Positions 16,012-25,022 are shown, counted from the first letter of the stretch. The stretch is 64,000 nt of DNA from Agrococcus baldri (GCA_007988785.1 BJUU01000003.1:124001-188000), one strand, 5' to 3'. Notes: generated by a model not told the origin, from the sequence alone. Numbers and translations are program-made.

Positions 16012-17544
16012 ATGACCGCCACGAAGGCACCCATCGACCGCGGTCGGTTCTCGAACAAGACCGTGTTCATCATGGCCGCGATCGGCTCGGCGGTCGGGCT
16101 CGGCAACATCTGGCGCTTCCCCTACGTCGCCTACGAGGGCGGCGGCGGGGCGTTCATCCTGCCCTACCTGGTGGCGCTGCTGGTCGCGGGCATCCCGCTG
16201 CTGCTGCTCGACTACGCCGTCGGCCACTCGCAGCGCGGCTCCGCGCCGCTGTCGTTCGCGCGGCTCTCGCGCAAGCTCGAGTTCATCGGCTGGTGGCAGG
16301 TCGCCATCTGCGTCGTGATCGCCGTCTACTACGCGGCGATCCTCGCCTGGTCGTCGCAGTACATCGGCTTCTCCTTCACCCAGGCGTGGGGATCCGACCC
16401 TGAGGCCTTCTTCTTCGAGGACTTCCTGCACTCCGACTCCAGCGGCGTGACGCTCGACTTCGTGCCGGCCGTCCTCATCCCGATGGTCATCATCTGGGTG
16501 CTGACGATCGTGGTGATGGCGCTCGGCGTGCAGAACGGCGTCGGGGCGACATCCGTCATCTTCATCCCCGTGCTGCTGATCGCCTTCGGAGCGCTCGTGG
16601 TGCAGGCGCTCTCGCTGCCCGGCGCATCCGAGGGCCTGCAGACGCTGTTCGCTCCGAACTGGGCGGCGCTGCTCGACCCGGCGGTCTGGGCGAGCGCCTT
16701 CGGTCAGATCTTCTTCTCGCTCTCGGTTGGCTTCGGCATCATGATCACCTACGCCTCCTACGTGGGGCGCAAGATCGACATGACGGGCTCCGGCTTCGTG
16801 GTCGGCTTCGCCAACTCGGGCTTCGAGCTGCTCTGCGGCATCGGCGTGTTCTCGGCGCTGGGCTTCCTCGCGCAGTCCTCCGGCGCCGCTGTCTCGGAGG
16901 TCGTCGCCGACGGCATCGGGCTCGCGTTCGTCGCGTTCCCCGCGATCATCTCCGAGGCACCGCTCGGCGCGCTGCTGGGGGTGCTGTTCTTCACCTCGCT
17001 CGTGCTGGCGGGCTTCACGTCGCTCGTGAGCATCCTCGAGGTCGTGATCTCTGCCGTGCGCGACAAGCTCGAGCTCAGCCGCATCACCGGCACGCTCGTC
17101 GTGACCGTGCCGCTCGCGCTCATCAGCATCCTGCTCTTCTCGACCACGAGCGGCTTGACGGTGCTCGACATCTCCGACTACTTCATCAACCGCTTCGGCA
17201 TCCTGCTGGTCGCGATGGTCTCCATGCTCGCGCTCGGCTGGGGCGTGCGCCGGGTGCCGTGGTTCGCCGAGCACATGGGCCGCTACGGCTCGATCCCGCT
17301 GCGCGGCTGGTGGGTGCCGCTGGTGATGGTGATCACCCCGCTGCTGGTGGGCTTCATGCTGGTGCTCGAGGTGATCGCGGCGGTGGCGGAGCCGTACGGC
17401 GGCTACTCCGGCTGGATGCTCGGCGTGTTCGGCTGGGGCGCTGCGGGCGCGGCGCTCGGCGCCGGCATCCTGCTCGCCATCCCGAAGTGGAAGTCGACGA
17501 CGCCGCTCGAGGCGCCCGAGCATGACGAGGAGGTGATCCGATGA
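16012..17544 (+). CDS. metP: Sodium-dependent amino-acid importer, large subunit (NSS family, MetP-like)
   Basis: A 510-residue neurotransmitter:sodium symporter family protein. It opens with the NSS signature GSAVGLGNIWRFPY (residues ~25-38) and has about 12 membrane segments. It imports an amino acid with Na+. The next gene is a 42-residue MetS-like subunit overlapping by ATGA, which identifies the pair as a MetPS-type methionine/alanine importer. A strong GAGGAGAG ribosome site precedes the ATG. The frame is open further upstream, but that region lacks membrane-protein character. Confidence 0.9.
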   Translation: MTATKAPIDRGRFSNKTVFIMAAIGSAVGLGNIWRFPYVAYEGGGGAFILPYLVALLVAGIPLLLLDYAVGHSQRGSAPLSFARLSRKLEFIGWWQVAICVVIAVYYAAILAWSSQYIGFSFTQAWGSDPEAFFFEDFLHSDSSGVTLDFVPAVLIPMVIIWVLTIVVMALGVQNGVGATSVIFIPVLLIAFGALVVQALSLPGASEGLQTLFAPNWAALLDPAVWASAFGQIFFSLSVGFGIMITYASYVGRKIDMTGSGFVVGFANSGFELLCGIGVFSALGFLAQSSGAAVSEVVADGIGLAFVAFPAIISEAPLGALLGVLFFTSLVLAGFTSLVSILEVVISAVRDKLELSRITGTLVVTVPLALISILLFSTTSGLTVLDISDYFINRFGILLVAMVSMLALGWGVRRVPWFAEHMGRYGSIPLRGWWVPLVMVITPLLVGFMLVLEVIAAVAEPYGGYSGWMLGVFGWGAAGAALGAGILLAIPKWKSTTPLEAPEHDEEVIR

Positions 17545-17669
17545 CCGCCGGTGCCATCGCGATGATGGTCGTGGCGATGGTCGTCCTCTGGGGCGGCCTG
17601 GCCGCGGCGATCGTGAACATCGTGCGCTTCAAGGGCCCCGAGCCCGGGGAGTCGATGCGCGACCTGTGA
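17541..17669 (+). CDS. metS: Methionine/alanine importer small subunit (MetS-like)
   Basis: A 42-residue protein made of one membrane helix (AIAMMVVAMVVLWGGLAAAIV) and a short charged tail ending GESMRDL. It overlaps the stop of the large subunit by ATGA. Size, helix and position match MetS, shown in Corynebacterium to be essential for MetP transport. Such tiny genes are often missed in annotation. Confidence 0.85.
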   Translation: MTAGAIAMMVVAMVVLWGGLAAAIVNIVRFKGPEPGESMRDL

Positions 17670-17702
17670 GGGGCGGATGCGCGAGGCCGTCTTGAGCGGA
17701 TC

Positions 17703-17753
17703 TTGAGCATGCGCACAGCAGGCAAGTAGGATCGCGACACTTCAACGTTGAAG
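17703..17753 (+). promoter_or_regulatory. Promoter with 14-bp palindromic operator before DUF485/ActP operon
   Basis: A TTGAGC (17703-17708) -N18- TAGGAT (17727-17732) promoter is followed directly by the perfect palindrome CTTCAACGTTGAAG (17740-17753), which would cover the transcription start. This is the classical position for a repressor operator. The cognate regulator is not in the window. Confidence 0.5.
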
Positions 17754-17791
17754 CAGGTGCGACCTCGCGCCTGGGAATGGGAGTGCCGCAC

Positions 17792-18145
17792 ATGCCCGAG
17801 TCCACCGCAATCGCCGAGCGCAGCATCGCGATGCAGCGCTCTCCGGAGTTCCAACGGCTCCGACGCACGTTCATGTCCTTCATCCTCCCGATGACGGTCG
17901 TCTTCCTCGCCTGGTACCTCGCGTACGTGCTCATCGCCAGCTACGCGCCCGACTTCTTCGCCACCCGGCTGGGCGAGAGCTACGTCACGGTCGGCCTGCT
18001 GTTCGGCCTCGGCCAGTTCGTCTCCACCTTCGCGATCACGATGCTGTACAGCCGCTGGGCCAACCGCGTCTACGACCGCGCCGCAGACCCGCTCGCCGCC
18101 GAGATGGAGCGCCCCGTGGCGGGAGGTGAGCCCGATGCTCGATGA
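17792..18145 (+). CDS. DUF485 domain membrane protein (ActP partner)
   Basis: A 117-residue protein with two membrane helices and the DUF485 (PF04341) core FQRLRRTFMSFILPMTVVFLAWYLAYVLIASYAPDF, here split across residues ~20-55. DUF485 proteins are encoded before acetate/pyruvate symporters and are thought to assist them. ATG 17792 is chosen because GGGAG lies eight bases upstream; an ATG at 17777 would add five residues. The 3' end overlaps the symporter gene by 11 bases. Confidence 0.85.
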   Translation: MPESTAIAERSIAMQRSPEFQRLRRTFMSFILPMTVVFLAWYLAYVLIASYAPDFFATRLGESYVTVGLLFGLGQFVSTFAITMLYSRWANRVYDRAADPLAAEMERPVAGGEPDAR

Positions 18146-19715
18146 GATCAATCCGGTCATCAACATGATCGTGTTCGCGGCCTTCGTCGCGCTCACGCTC
18201 GTGATCGTCTTCCGCGTGTCTCGCCGGAAGGCCACCGAGAACCAGTTCTACGCCGCCGGCAGATCCTTCTCCGGCAGGCAGAACGGCATCGCCATCGCCG
18301 GCGACTACCTCTCGGCGGCGAGCTTCCTCGGCATCTGCGGCGCCATCGCGACCGCCGGCTACGACGGCTTCCTCTACTCCATCGGCTTCCTGGTCGCGTG
18401 GCTCGTCGCGCTGCTGCTGGTGGCCGAGCTGCTGCGCAACACCGGCAGGTTCACGATGGCCGACGTGCTGAGCTTCCGGCTGAAGCAGCGCCCGGTGCGC
18501 ATGGCGGCGGCGCTCGCGACCCTCGCCGTCTGCTTCTTCTACCTGGTCGCGCAGATGGCCGGTGCCGGCGGCCTCGTCGCCCTGCTGATGGGCTTCGACG
18601 ACCCCGCCGCGACCTCCATCACCATCGCCGTCGTCGGCGTGCTGATGATCGTCTACGTCATCTTCGGCGGCATGAAGGGCACCACCTGGGTGCAGATCAT
18701 CAAGGCGGTGCTGCTCATCGCCGGCGCCGCGATCATGACGCTCATGGTGCTGTTCGTCGTGCGCTTCGACTTCAACGAGCTGCTGCGGATGGCGGTGGAG
18801 GCGTCGCCCGAGGGCGAGGCGATCCTGGCGCCGGGGCTGCGCTACACGAACCCCGTCGACTTCATCTCGCTCGGCCTGGCGCTCGTGCTCGGCACCGCTG
18901 GCCTGCCGCACGTGCTGATGCGCTTCTACACGGTGCCATCGGCCAAGGAGGCCCGCCGCAGCGTGGTGTGGGCGATCTGGTTGATCGGCATCTTCTACCT
19001 GTTCACGCTCGTGCTGGGCTTCGGCGCGGGCGCGCTCGTGGGGCCGGAGGCGCTCGCGAACGCACCCGGTGGCGAGAACGCGGCCGCACCGCTGCTGGCG
19101 CTCTCCCTGGGCGGGCCGATCCTGATGGCGATCATCTCGGCGGTGGCGTTCGCGACCATCCTCGCGGTCGTCGCCGGGCTCGCGATCACGGCTGCCACCT
19201 CGTTCGCGCACGACATCTACGGCTCGATCATCAAGAAGGGCCAGACGAAGCCGGGTGCCGAGGTGCGGGTCGCCCGCATCACGGTGGTCGTGATCGGCAT
19301 CATCGCCATCCTGGGCGGCATCGTCGCGCAGAACCAGAACGTCGCCTTCCTGGTGGCGCTCGCGTTCGCGGTGGCGGCCAGCGCCAACCTGCCGACCATC
19401 CTGTACTCGCTGTTCTGGCGGCGGTTCAACTCGGGCGGCGCGCTGTGGTCGATGTACGGGGGACTCGTCTCCTGCGTCGTCCTCATCATCTTCTCGCCCG
19501 CCGTCTCCGGCACCGAGAAGTCGATGTTCCCGGATGTCGACTTCAGCGTCTTCCCGCTGTCGAACCCTGGCATCGTGTCCATCCCGCTCGCGTTCGTGCT
19601 CGGCATCATCGGCACCTTCGTGTCGAAGCCCGAGGCCGACCACGACGTCAAGCAGGCAGAGATGGAGGTGCGCTCCTTCACCGGCGCCGGCGCCGAGAAG
19701 GCCTCCGAGCACTAG
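18135..19715 (+). CDS. Monocarboxylate/cation symporter (sodium:solute symporter, ActP/MctC type)
   Basis: A 526-residue SSS-family transporter with about 13 membrane segments. The ActP-like opening includes QFYAAGRSFSGRQNGIAIAGDYLSAASFLG, and the mid-protein block GTAGLPHVLMRFYTV is typical of acetate/pyruvate/propionate symporters. GGGAGG precedes the ATG at 18135 with good spacing. It overlaps the DUF485 gene and shares the palindrome-controlled promoter. It should import short carboxylates with a cation; the exact substrate is not readable. Confidence 0.92.
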   Translation: MLDEINPVINMIVFAAFVALTLVIVFRVSRRKATENQFYAAGRSFSGRQNGIAIAGDYLSAASFLGICGAIATAGYDGFLYSIGFLVAWLVALLLVAELLRNTGRFTMADVLSFRLKQRPVRMAAALATLAVCFFYLVAQMAGAGGLVALLMGFDDPAATSITIAVVGVLMIVYVIFGGMKGTTWVQIIKAVLLIAGAAIMTLMVLFVVRFDFNELLRMAVEASPEGEAILAPGLRYTNPVDFISLGLALVLGTAGLPHVLMRFYTVPSAKEARRSVVWAIWLIGIFYLFTLVLGFGAGALVGPEALANAPGGENAAAPLLALSLGGPILMAIISAVAFATILAVVAGLAITAATSFAHDIYGSIIKKGQTKPGAEVRVARITVVVIGIIAILGGIVAQNQNVAFLVALAFAVAASANLPTILYSLFWRRFNSGGALWSMYGGLVSCVVLIIFSPAVSGTEKSMFPDVDFSVFPLSNPGIVSIPLAFVLGIIGTFVSKPEADHDVKQAEMEVRSFTGAGAEKASEH

Positions 19716-19725
19716 CGAGGCGGGT

Positions 19726-19780
19726 CGAGCTTCCCGAGATCGTGCGGATCGCCCGGATGACGCACGTTTCGGGAAGCTCG
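19726..19780. terminator. Long hairpin after the symporter gene
   Basis: CGAGCTTCCCGAGATCGTGCG pairs, with two mismatches, with CGCACGTTTCGGGAAGCTCG across a 14-base loop. It starts ten bases after the symporter stop. There is no T-tract, so it is a stability or termination hairpin of uncertain strength. Confidence 0.5.
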
Positions 19781-19803
19781 CCGTCGTGACCTAGCGTGGT
19801 CGC

Positions 19804-21777
19804 GTGCTCCAGCCACACCACGACGGCTCGTCCCTCCACGTCTCCACGCTCACGCCGGTGCTCGGCCAGACCGTGCGGGTGCGCCTGCGCATCCCGGTCG
19901 GCCACGACGCCCCGCTCGAGGTGCTCGTGCGCTCCAACCCCGACCGCGAGCCCTTCTTCAACAAGGCGGTGCACATCGGCACGACCGGTGCCCACGACTG
20001 GTGGGAGGCCGAGATCCGGGTGGCGAACCCGGTGCACCGGTACCGCTGGCTCGTGCACTACGCCTCGGGCCACACCGACTGGGTCAACCAGGAGGGCGTG
20101 CACCCGGTCGAGACCCGCGATGACGCCGACTTCGCCCTCGTCGCGCACGCCCCGCCGCCGGCGTGGGCGACGGATGCGGTGCTCTATCAGGTCTTCCCCG
20201 ACCGGTTCGCGCGCTCCCCGCAGGCCGCGACGCATCCGACCCCCGACTGGGCGCAGGCGGCCGACTGGGACGAGCCGGTGATCGGCTCGGGCCCCGGCGT
20301 CTCCACCCAGCTCTACGGCGGCGACCTGCCGGGCGTCGAGGCGCACCTCGACCACCTGCTCGAGCTCGGCGCGACGGTGCTCTACCTGACGCCCGTCTTC
20401 CCCGGCGCGTCGAACCACCGGTACAACGCATCCACCTTCGACGTCGTCGATCCGCTGCTGGGCGGCGACGCTGCGCTCGTCTCGCTCGTCGAGGCTGCGC
20501 ACGCGCGCGGCCTGAAGGTGCTCGGCGACCTCACCAGCAACCACACCGGCGACAGGCACGCCTGGTTCGTCGCGGCGCAGGCGGATGCGGCCGCGCCGGA
20601 GCGCGAGTTCTACTACTTCCACGAGGGCGGCAGCTACGCCGCGTGGTTGGGGCACGGCTCGCTGCCGAAGCTGAACTGGAACTCGCAGGAGCTGCGCCGC
20701 CGCTTCATCGAGGGCCCCGACTCGGTGGTCGGCAGGTGGCTGCGGCCGCCCTACGCGCTCGATGGCTGGCGCATCGACGTGGCCAACATGACGGGCCGCC
20801 ACGAGGCCGACGACCTGAACGCCGAGGTGCGGCAGATCATCCGTCGGACGATGATCGACATCAACCCCGACACCCTGCTGCTGGGGGAGTCGACGAACGA
20901 TGCGACCGACGACTTCCAGGGCGACGCGTGGCACGGCGCGATGACCTACGCGAACTTCACGCGGCCGGTGTGGGGCTGGCTGTCGGTGCCGGGCTCCGCA
21001 GCCTTCGGCGGCCTCGGCATGGCGCGCTCGGTGATCCCCTCCTACTCGGGCGTCGAGCTGCACGCGCAGCACCAGCGCTTCATCGCCGGCATCCCGTGGC
21101 GCACCCGGCTGCACAACATGAACGCGCTCGACTCGCACGACACCCCGCGCTTCGCCACCAACGCGCTGCCCGGCGCGGTGCCGGTGGCGCTGGGCATGGC
21201 GGTGTCGCTGCCGGGCATCCCGGTGGTGTGGGCGGGTGACGAGCTCGGCCTGACGGGCGTGAACGGCGAGGACTCGCGCACGCCGATGCCGTGGGGCTCG
21301 CTCGACGAGCACGCCGACTCGATCGCGCTCTACCGGCAGCTGCTGGCGCTGCGCGCGGCGCAGCCGGCACTGCGCGGCGGCGGGATGCGGTGGCTGCACG
21401 TGGGCGAGGAGGTGCTCGTCTGGGTGCGCGAGACGGCCGTGTCGAGCGTGCTGTGCGTGGCGGCGAGGGGCTTCTACGACGTGGTGGTCGAGGAGGGCGA
21501 TCTGCGGCTCGACGGCGAGCCGGAGCGGCTTGTCGGCGACGGCGGGATCGGCCTGTTCGGCGAGAGCGGGCTGCGGCTGACGGGCTCCGGCCCTGCGTTC
21601 GCCGCGTGGTCGCTGCCGGGCGTCGAGGTGCCGAGCACCGACGACGACGAGGAGCGCGCGCAGCGTGCGCTGCTGGACGAGAACGCGTCGCAGGATGCCG
21701 CGCTCTCGCACGGCGAGCCTGCCGCGCCGACGCTCACCGCCGCGTGGAGCAAGGACACGCCCTCGGTGGTCGAGTAG
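19804..21777 (+). CDS. GH13 glycosidase, cyclomaltodextrinase/neopullulanase type
   Basis: A 657-residue enzyme. An N-terminal beta-sandwich of ~110 residues (CBM34-like, with WWEAEIRVANPVHRYRW) precedes a GH13 barrel with catalytic D325 (GWRIDVANM), E362 (LLLGEST) and D446 (LDSHDTPR). The layout matches cytoplasmic maltodextrin-degrading enzymes. A ~70-residue acidic, alanine-rich tail follows the barrel's beta domain and is unusual. The GTG follows TAGCGT by six bases, so it is probably leaderless. Together with the alpha-glucosidase it suggests maltodextrin or glycogen turnover. Confidence 0.9.
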   Translation: MLQPHHDGSSLHVSTLTPVLGQTVRVRLRIPVGHDAPLEVLVRSNPDREPFFNKAVHIGTTGAHDWWEAEIRVANPVHRYRWLVHYASGHTDWVNQEGVHPVETRDDADFALVAHAPPPAWATDAVLYQVFPDRFARSPQAATHPTPDWAQAADWDEPVIGSGPGVSTQLYGGDLPGVEAHLDHLLELGATVLYLTPVFPGASNHRYNASTFDVVDPLLGGDAALVSLVEAAHARGLKVLGDLTSNHTGDRHAWFVAAQADAAAPEREFYYFHEGGSYAAWLGHGSLPKLNWNSQELRRRFIEGPDSVVGRWLRPPYALDGWRIDVANMTGRHEADDLNAEVRQIIRRTMIDINPDTLLLGESTNDATDDFQGDAWHGAMTYANFTRPVWGWLSVPGSAAFGGLGMARSVIPSYSGVELHAQHQRFIAGIPWRTRLHNMNALDSHDTPRFATNALPGAVPVALGMAVSLPGIPVVWAGDELGLTGVNGEDSRTPMPWGSLDEHADSIALYRQLLALRAAQPALRGGGMRWLHVGEEVLVWVRETAVSSVLCVAARGFYDVVVEEGDLRLDGEPERLVGDGGIGLFGESGLRLTGSGPAFAAWSLPGVEVPSTDDDEERAQRALLDENASQDAALSHGEPAAPTLTAAWSKDTPSVVE

Positions 21778-21847
21778 CGTCCGCAGCCCCACGCGACGAC
21801 CGCGATCCCGGGGCCTCCCGGGTGTGCGATGGCGCCGCGCCCGATGC

Positions 21848-21853
21848 TATGAT
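21848..21853 (+). promoter_or_regulatory. -10 TATGAT before tRNA-Thr
   Basis: A near-consensus -10 ends 23 bases before the mature tRNA-Thr 5' end. The matching -35 is not clear. It probably drives tRNA-Thr and tRNA-Met together. Confidence 0.45.
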
Positions 21854-21876
21854 CGTTCGGTTGCCTTCACGGCATC

Positions 21877-21948
<72 letters not shown>

Positions 21949-21986
21949 CGCGCTTGCTTGATGCTTCGTGCTTGGGTGGGCGTTCT

Positions 21987-22060
21987 GGCGGGGTAGCTCA
22001 GTTGGTGAGAGCGCACGACTCATAATCGTGAGGTCGCGGGTTCGAACCCCGCCCTCGCTA
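21987..22060 (+). tRNA. tRNA-Met (CAT), elongator type
   Basis: A 74-base cloverleaf. The acceptor GGCGGGG pairs with CCTCGCT (two G-T pairs). The anticodon loop CTCATAA sits in stem CACGA/TCGTG, and the T arm is GCGGGTTCGAACCCCGC. The anticodon stem lacks the three G-C pairs of initiators, so it is an elongator; a lysidine-modified Ile tRNA cannot be excluded by eye. Confidence 0.9.
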
Positions 22061-22069
22061 CCGCCAGGG

Positions 22070-22107
22070 CAGTGGGCAGTCAGGCCGGTCGGCCGGGCTG
22101 CCCACTG
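22070..22107. terminator. Bidirectional terminator between tRNA-Met and the histidine kinase gene
   Basis: CAGTGGGCAG pairs perfectly with CTGCCCACTG across a loop that itself contains a small GCCGGTCGGC hairpin. The histidine kinase stop codon lies inside the loop, so its last residues are encoded in the terminator. Confidence 0.65.
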
Positions 22108-23255
22108 TCGTGCACGGCCCCGACGCTCGGTACGAGGGGCAGGATGCCGGTGACCGTGAAGCCAGACCCGCGCGCCGACTGCACCTGCAGCTCACCGCCG
22201 AGCGACTTGAACCTCTCGTGCATGCCCGTCAGCCCGTGGCCGAGCACGATGCGATCGGTGCCTGCCCCGTCATCCGTGACGATGACGCGAACCACGTCGG
22301 CGGATCCGTCCATCTCGACCCGTGACGTTCGCGCCCCCGCGTGCCGCAGCGTGTTCGTGATCGCCTCCTGGACGCAGCGCAGCACCGCCATCGTCTGCTC
22401 CGGGTCGAGCGCCGGCACGTCTCGCAGCTGCACGGTCACGCGCAGCCCCGGCGCGCCGTCGGCGAGCTCGCGAAGTGCTGGCTCCAGCGGTGAGCCGTCG
22501 GCGCGCATGCGGCCGACGGCGTCGCGGATCGTCCTGAGCAGCTCCTTCGCGATCATGCGTGCACGCTGGATGTGCTCGCCGCCCGGCTCGGCTCGCGTGA
22601 GGTGGCCCGCAACCTCCAGCTCGAGTGACAGGGCGGTCAGATGGTGCCCGACGATGTCGTGCAGATCACGAGCGATGCGGAGGCGCTCCGCTTCGCGGGT
22701 GGTGGCGGCGAGCATCGCGACGGTCGAGCGCAGCTCTGCGTGCGCGGCAGTGAGCTCGCGTCGGGCATCCGCTTCGCTGCGAGCGGTGAAGACGACCAGG
22801 GCGCCGAAGAACTGCGAGATGCCGAAGATGACGGGTCCGAGGATGAGGTCGACGGTCGACCAGCCACCCAGCAGGCCCGTGACGACGGTCAGCGCGGTCT
22901 GCACGCCGATGAGCACGGCCACGCGGCGGGCCGGCCAGGCGAAGGCAGCCATCGTCACGGTCAGCACGAACGTCAGGGCGAGCCAGCCCTGCGATGCGAA
23001 GAGCAGGACGAGCACAGCGCTCAGTGCGCTTAGTGCGATGAGCAGCGTGCTCTCCGTGCACCAGCGCGGCCGCGGAAGCGCGTCATGCAGCATCAGCAGC
23101 GCGACGACGGTGAGCGCGTACGCGGTCCACCACACGGTGGGCAGGCCTGGGCCGCCGTGCGGTGCGAGGGCGCTCTCGATGGCGGCAGCGGCGCCCACGG
23201 CGACGATCAGCACGAGGCTCGTGAGGATGAGGAGATTGCGAGAGCCCCAGCGCAC
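22080..23255 (-). CDS. Sensor histidine kinase (NarL/DesK type)
   Basis: A 391-residue membrane kinase. Its six or so N-terminal hydrophobic segments (residues ~5-155) lack a large extracellular domain, so it probably senses the membrane. A HisKA_3 helix with phospho-acceptor H199 in RDLHDIVGHHL and a C-terminal ATPase domain (NTLRHAGARTSR, DDGAG, GHGLTGMHER) follow. It partners the response regulator whose stop is only seven bases upstream. The signal is unknown. Confidence 0.92.
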   Translation of the reverse strand: MRWGSRNLLILTSLVLIVAVGAAAAIESALAPHGGPGLPTVWWTAYALTVVALLMLHDALPRPRWCTESTLLIALSALSAVLVLLFASQGWLALTFVLTVTMAAFAWPARRVAVLIGVQTALTVVTGLLGGWSTVDLILGPVIFGISQFFGALVVFTARSEADARRELTAAHAELRSTVAMLAATTREAERLRIARDLHDIVGHHLTALSLELEVAGHLTRAEPGGEHIQRARMIAKELLRTIRDAVGRMRADGSPLEPALRELADGAPGLRVTVQLRDVPALDPEQTMAVLRCVQEAITNTLRHAGARTSRVEMDGSADVVRVIVTDDGAGTDRIVLGHGLTGMHERFKSLGGELQVQSARGSGFTVTGILPLVPSVGAVHDSGQPGRPA

Positions 23256-23262
23256 GACGGCC

Positions 23263-23940
23263 TCAGCCCTCGAGCGGGTGCGCGCTGCCGGTGAGCAGCC
23301 CGGATTCCAGTGCCCGCAGCACCGCGTTCGTCCGGTCGGGCGCCCCGAGCTTGAGCAGCACGCTCGACATCCGGTTCTTCACCGTGCCCTCCGCCAGGTG
23401 CAGACCTCGTGCGATCTGGCGGTTCGACCATCCTGCCGCCGCGAGTCGCAGGACATCGAGCTCTCGCTCTGAGAGTGGCGTCGTGGGATGCGGTGGTTCG
23501 AGGGAGCGGCGCGGAGACGGGCTCGACGCGAGCAGTCGGCTGGTCATCGCGGGGTGCAGCAGCGTGCCACCCGTTGCGAGCGCCCGTACGCCGCTCAGCA
23601 GCTGCTCGAGCGTGACATCCTTGAGCAGGTAGCCGCGGGCACCGGCACGGAGCGCCGAGAGGACGATCTCGTCGTCGTCGAAGGTGGTCAGCACCAGCGT
23701 CGGCACCTCGATGCCGCGTTCCCGCATCGCCTCGAGCGTCGCGATGCCGTCACGGACGGGCATCTGGAGATCGAGCAGCAGCACATCGACCGGCGTCTGC
23801 GCCAGCATCGTCAGCGCCGCGTCCCCGTCGGCGCAATCGCCGACCACCGCGACCTCGTCGCTGAGCGCCAGCAGGCTTCGGATGCCCTTGCGCACGATGT
23901 GCTGGTCGTCGACCACCAGCACGCGGATCGGAGTGCTCAT
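23263..23940 (-). CDS. Response regulator, NarL/LuxR family
   Basis: A 225-residue DNA-binding regulator. The receiver domain has D11/D12, phospho-acceptor D57 (LLLDLQMP) and K in GYLLKDV. A ~20-residue linker and a LuxR helix-turn-helix (LSERELDVLRLAAAGWSNRQIA) follow. It is transcribed just before its kinase and 63 bases after a small membrane-protein gene. Confidence 0.93.
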   Translation of the reverse strand: MSTPIRVLVVDDQHIVRKGIRSLLALSDEVAVVGDCADGDAALTMLAQTPVDVLLLDLQMPVRDGIATLEAMRERGIEVPTLVLTTFDDDEIVLSALRAGARGYLLKDVTLEQLLSGVRALATGGTLLHPAMTSRLLASSPSPRRSLEPPHPTTPLSERELDVLRLAAAGWSNRQIARGLHLAEGTVKNRMSSVLLKLGAPDRTNAVLRALESGLLTGSAHPLEG

Positions 23941-24003
23941 CAGCCGCTCCTCCCCGGTGCGGGTTCGACGCGTCCCGCGGCGATGCGGGTGCGCATTCGG
24001 AGT

Positions 24004-24405
24004 CTAGACAGCGGGGCCGTCGCGACGCAGGCTCAGCAGCTGCAGGATCGCGAAGGCGAGCACGATCGCACCCTGTGCGATGCACCAGAGCGCGCCGACG
24101 AGTGTGAGCCCGAAGGGTTCGGCGACGACCACCGCGAACGAGCCGATCGCCCAGAGCGCGTTGATGATCACGAGCAGGCCCGGCAATGTCGATGGCCGTC
24201 GAGCGGCCCGTGCCACGACCAGCAGCCCGACCGTGACGACGATCAGCACGATGCCCGCGATCACGTACAGCGCGGCATCGCCGCCCAGCAGGTTCGGCAG
24301 CATCGAGGCGAGGGCGAGGTAGGCGACGCCGTTGAGTCCGCTCACGACGCCGTCCAGGAGGAACCAGCGGCGGTAGGCCACCCGCGTCGCGGCCGTGCGG
24401 CTCAC
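24004..24405 (-). CDS. Hypothetical four-helix membrane protein
   Basis: A 133-residue protein with four membrane segments (GVVSGLNGVAYLALASML; LYVIAGIVLIVVTVGLLVVA; LPGLLVIINALWAIGSFAVVV; GALWCIAQGAIVLAFAILQLL). No family is named with confidence, although small proteins of this layout occur widely in Actinobacteria. The GTG start overlaps the VOC gene stop by GTGA, so the two are co-translated. It may belong to the same transcript as the two-component system. Confidence 0.75.
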   Translation of the reverse strand: MSRTAATRVAYRRWFLLDGVVSGLNGVAYLALASMLPNLLGGDAALYVIAGIVLIVVTVGLLVVARAARRPSTLPGLLVIINALWAIGSFAVVVAEPFGLTLVGALWCIAQGAIVLAFAILQLLSLRRDGPAV

Positions 24406-24839
24406 GCGGCGCCATCTCGTGCCTCGCGAAGCGCCTCTTCCGAGAACTGCTCGGCGAACGCGCCGCTGGGTGCGATCGGCGTGATGATGTCGAGCAGCAC
24501 CCCGTCCGGGGCGACGAAGACCGCGTGGCGCTGCCCGAACTCCTCGGAGCGCAGCGGCAGCGCAGCCGTGAGTCCGGCCGCGACGAGACGGTCGTGCACC
24601 GCGTCGACGTCGTCGACCTCGACATTGAGCAGGATTCCGGATGCCGTTGCCGCGGGCCGGTCGCCAGGGATCGTCGCGTGCCCGGCCTGCAGGATGGCCA
24701 GCTCCCAGGCGCCGAGACGGAGGCTGACGTACCAGTCCGCCTCGAAGGAGGTCTCGAACCCGAAGTGGATCCGGTAGAACTCTGCGGTGCCGGCGACATC
24801 GTCGGTCGCCAGCACCGGGTAGAGGCTGTTGAGCTGCAT
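24402..24839 (-). CDS. VOC (glyoxalase/bleomycin-resistance) family protein
   Basis: A 145-residue two-repeat VOC-fold protein. It opens LYPVLATDDVAGTAEFYRIHFGF, and its second half GILLNVEVDDVDAVHDRL, FVAPDGVLLDII is typical of the family. Members bind metals or small toxic molecules; substrate unknown. The ATG at 24839 is five bases after GAGGAG; the GTG six bases upstream overlaps that ribosome site and is rejected. First gene of a likely four-gene transcript with the membrane protein and two-component system. Confidence 0.85.
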   Translation of the reverse strand: MQLNSLYPVLATDDVAGTAEFYRIHFGFETSFEADWYVSLRLGAWELAILQAGHATIPGDRPAATASGILLNVEVDDVDAVHDRLVAAGLTAALPLRSEEFGQRHAVFVAPDGVLLDIITPIAPSGAFAEQFSEEALREARDGAA

Positions 24840-24947
24840 CTGCACTCCTCGGTTCGGTCGGTGTCGTGACTGACGCTAGGCAGGGCAGCGCGGCACGCGC
24901 AGGTGCCGAAGGTCACCGCTCACCACCGCAGTGCTGCACAACATGTG

Positions 24948-24990
24948 GTGACTTCCGGCACCGGTGGTGGCGCTGGTAGCGGCCTACCGT
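24948..24990 (+). promoter_or_regulatory. Shared upstream motif and -10 before the alpha/beta hydrolase gene
   Basis: GTGACTTCCGGCACC begins 75 bases before the ATG at 25023, with TACCGT (24985-24990) downstream as a possible -10. The same 15-mer occurs at the same distance before the SRPBCC gene at 27741. Confidence 0.45.
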
Positions 24991-25022
24991 GGCGGTCGAG
25001 CCGAGCACCAGAGGAGACCCGC

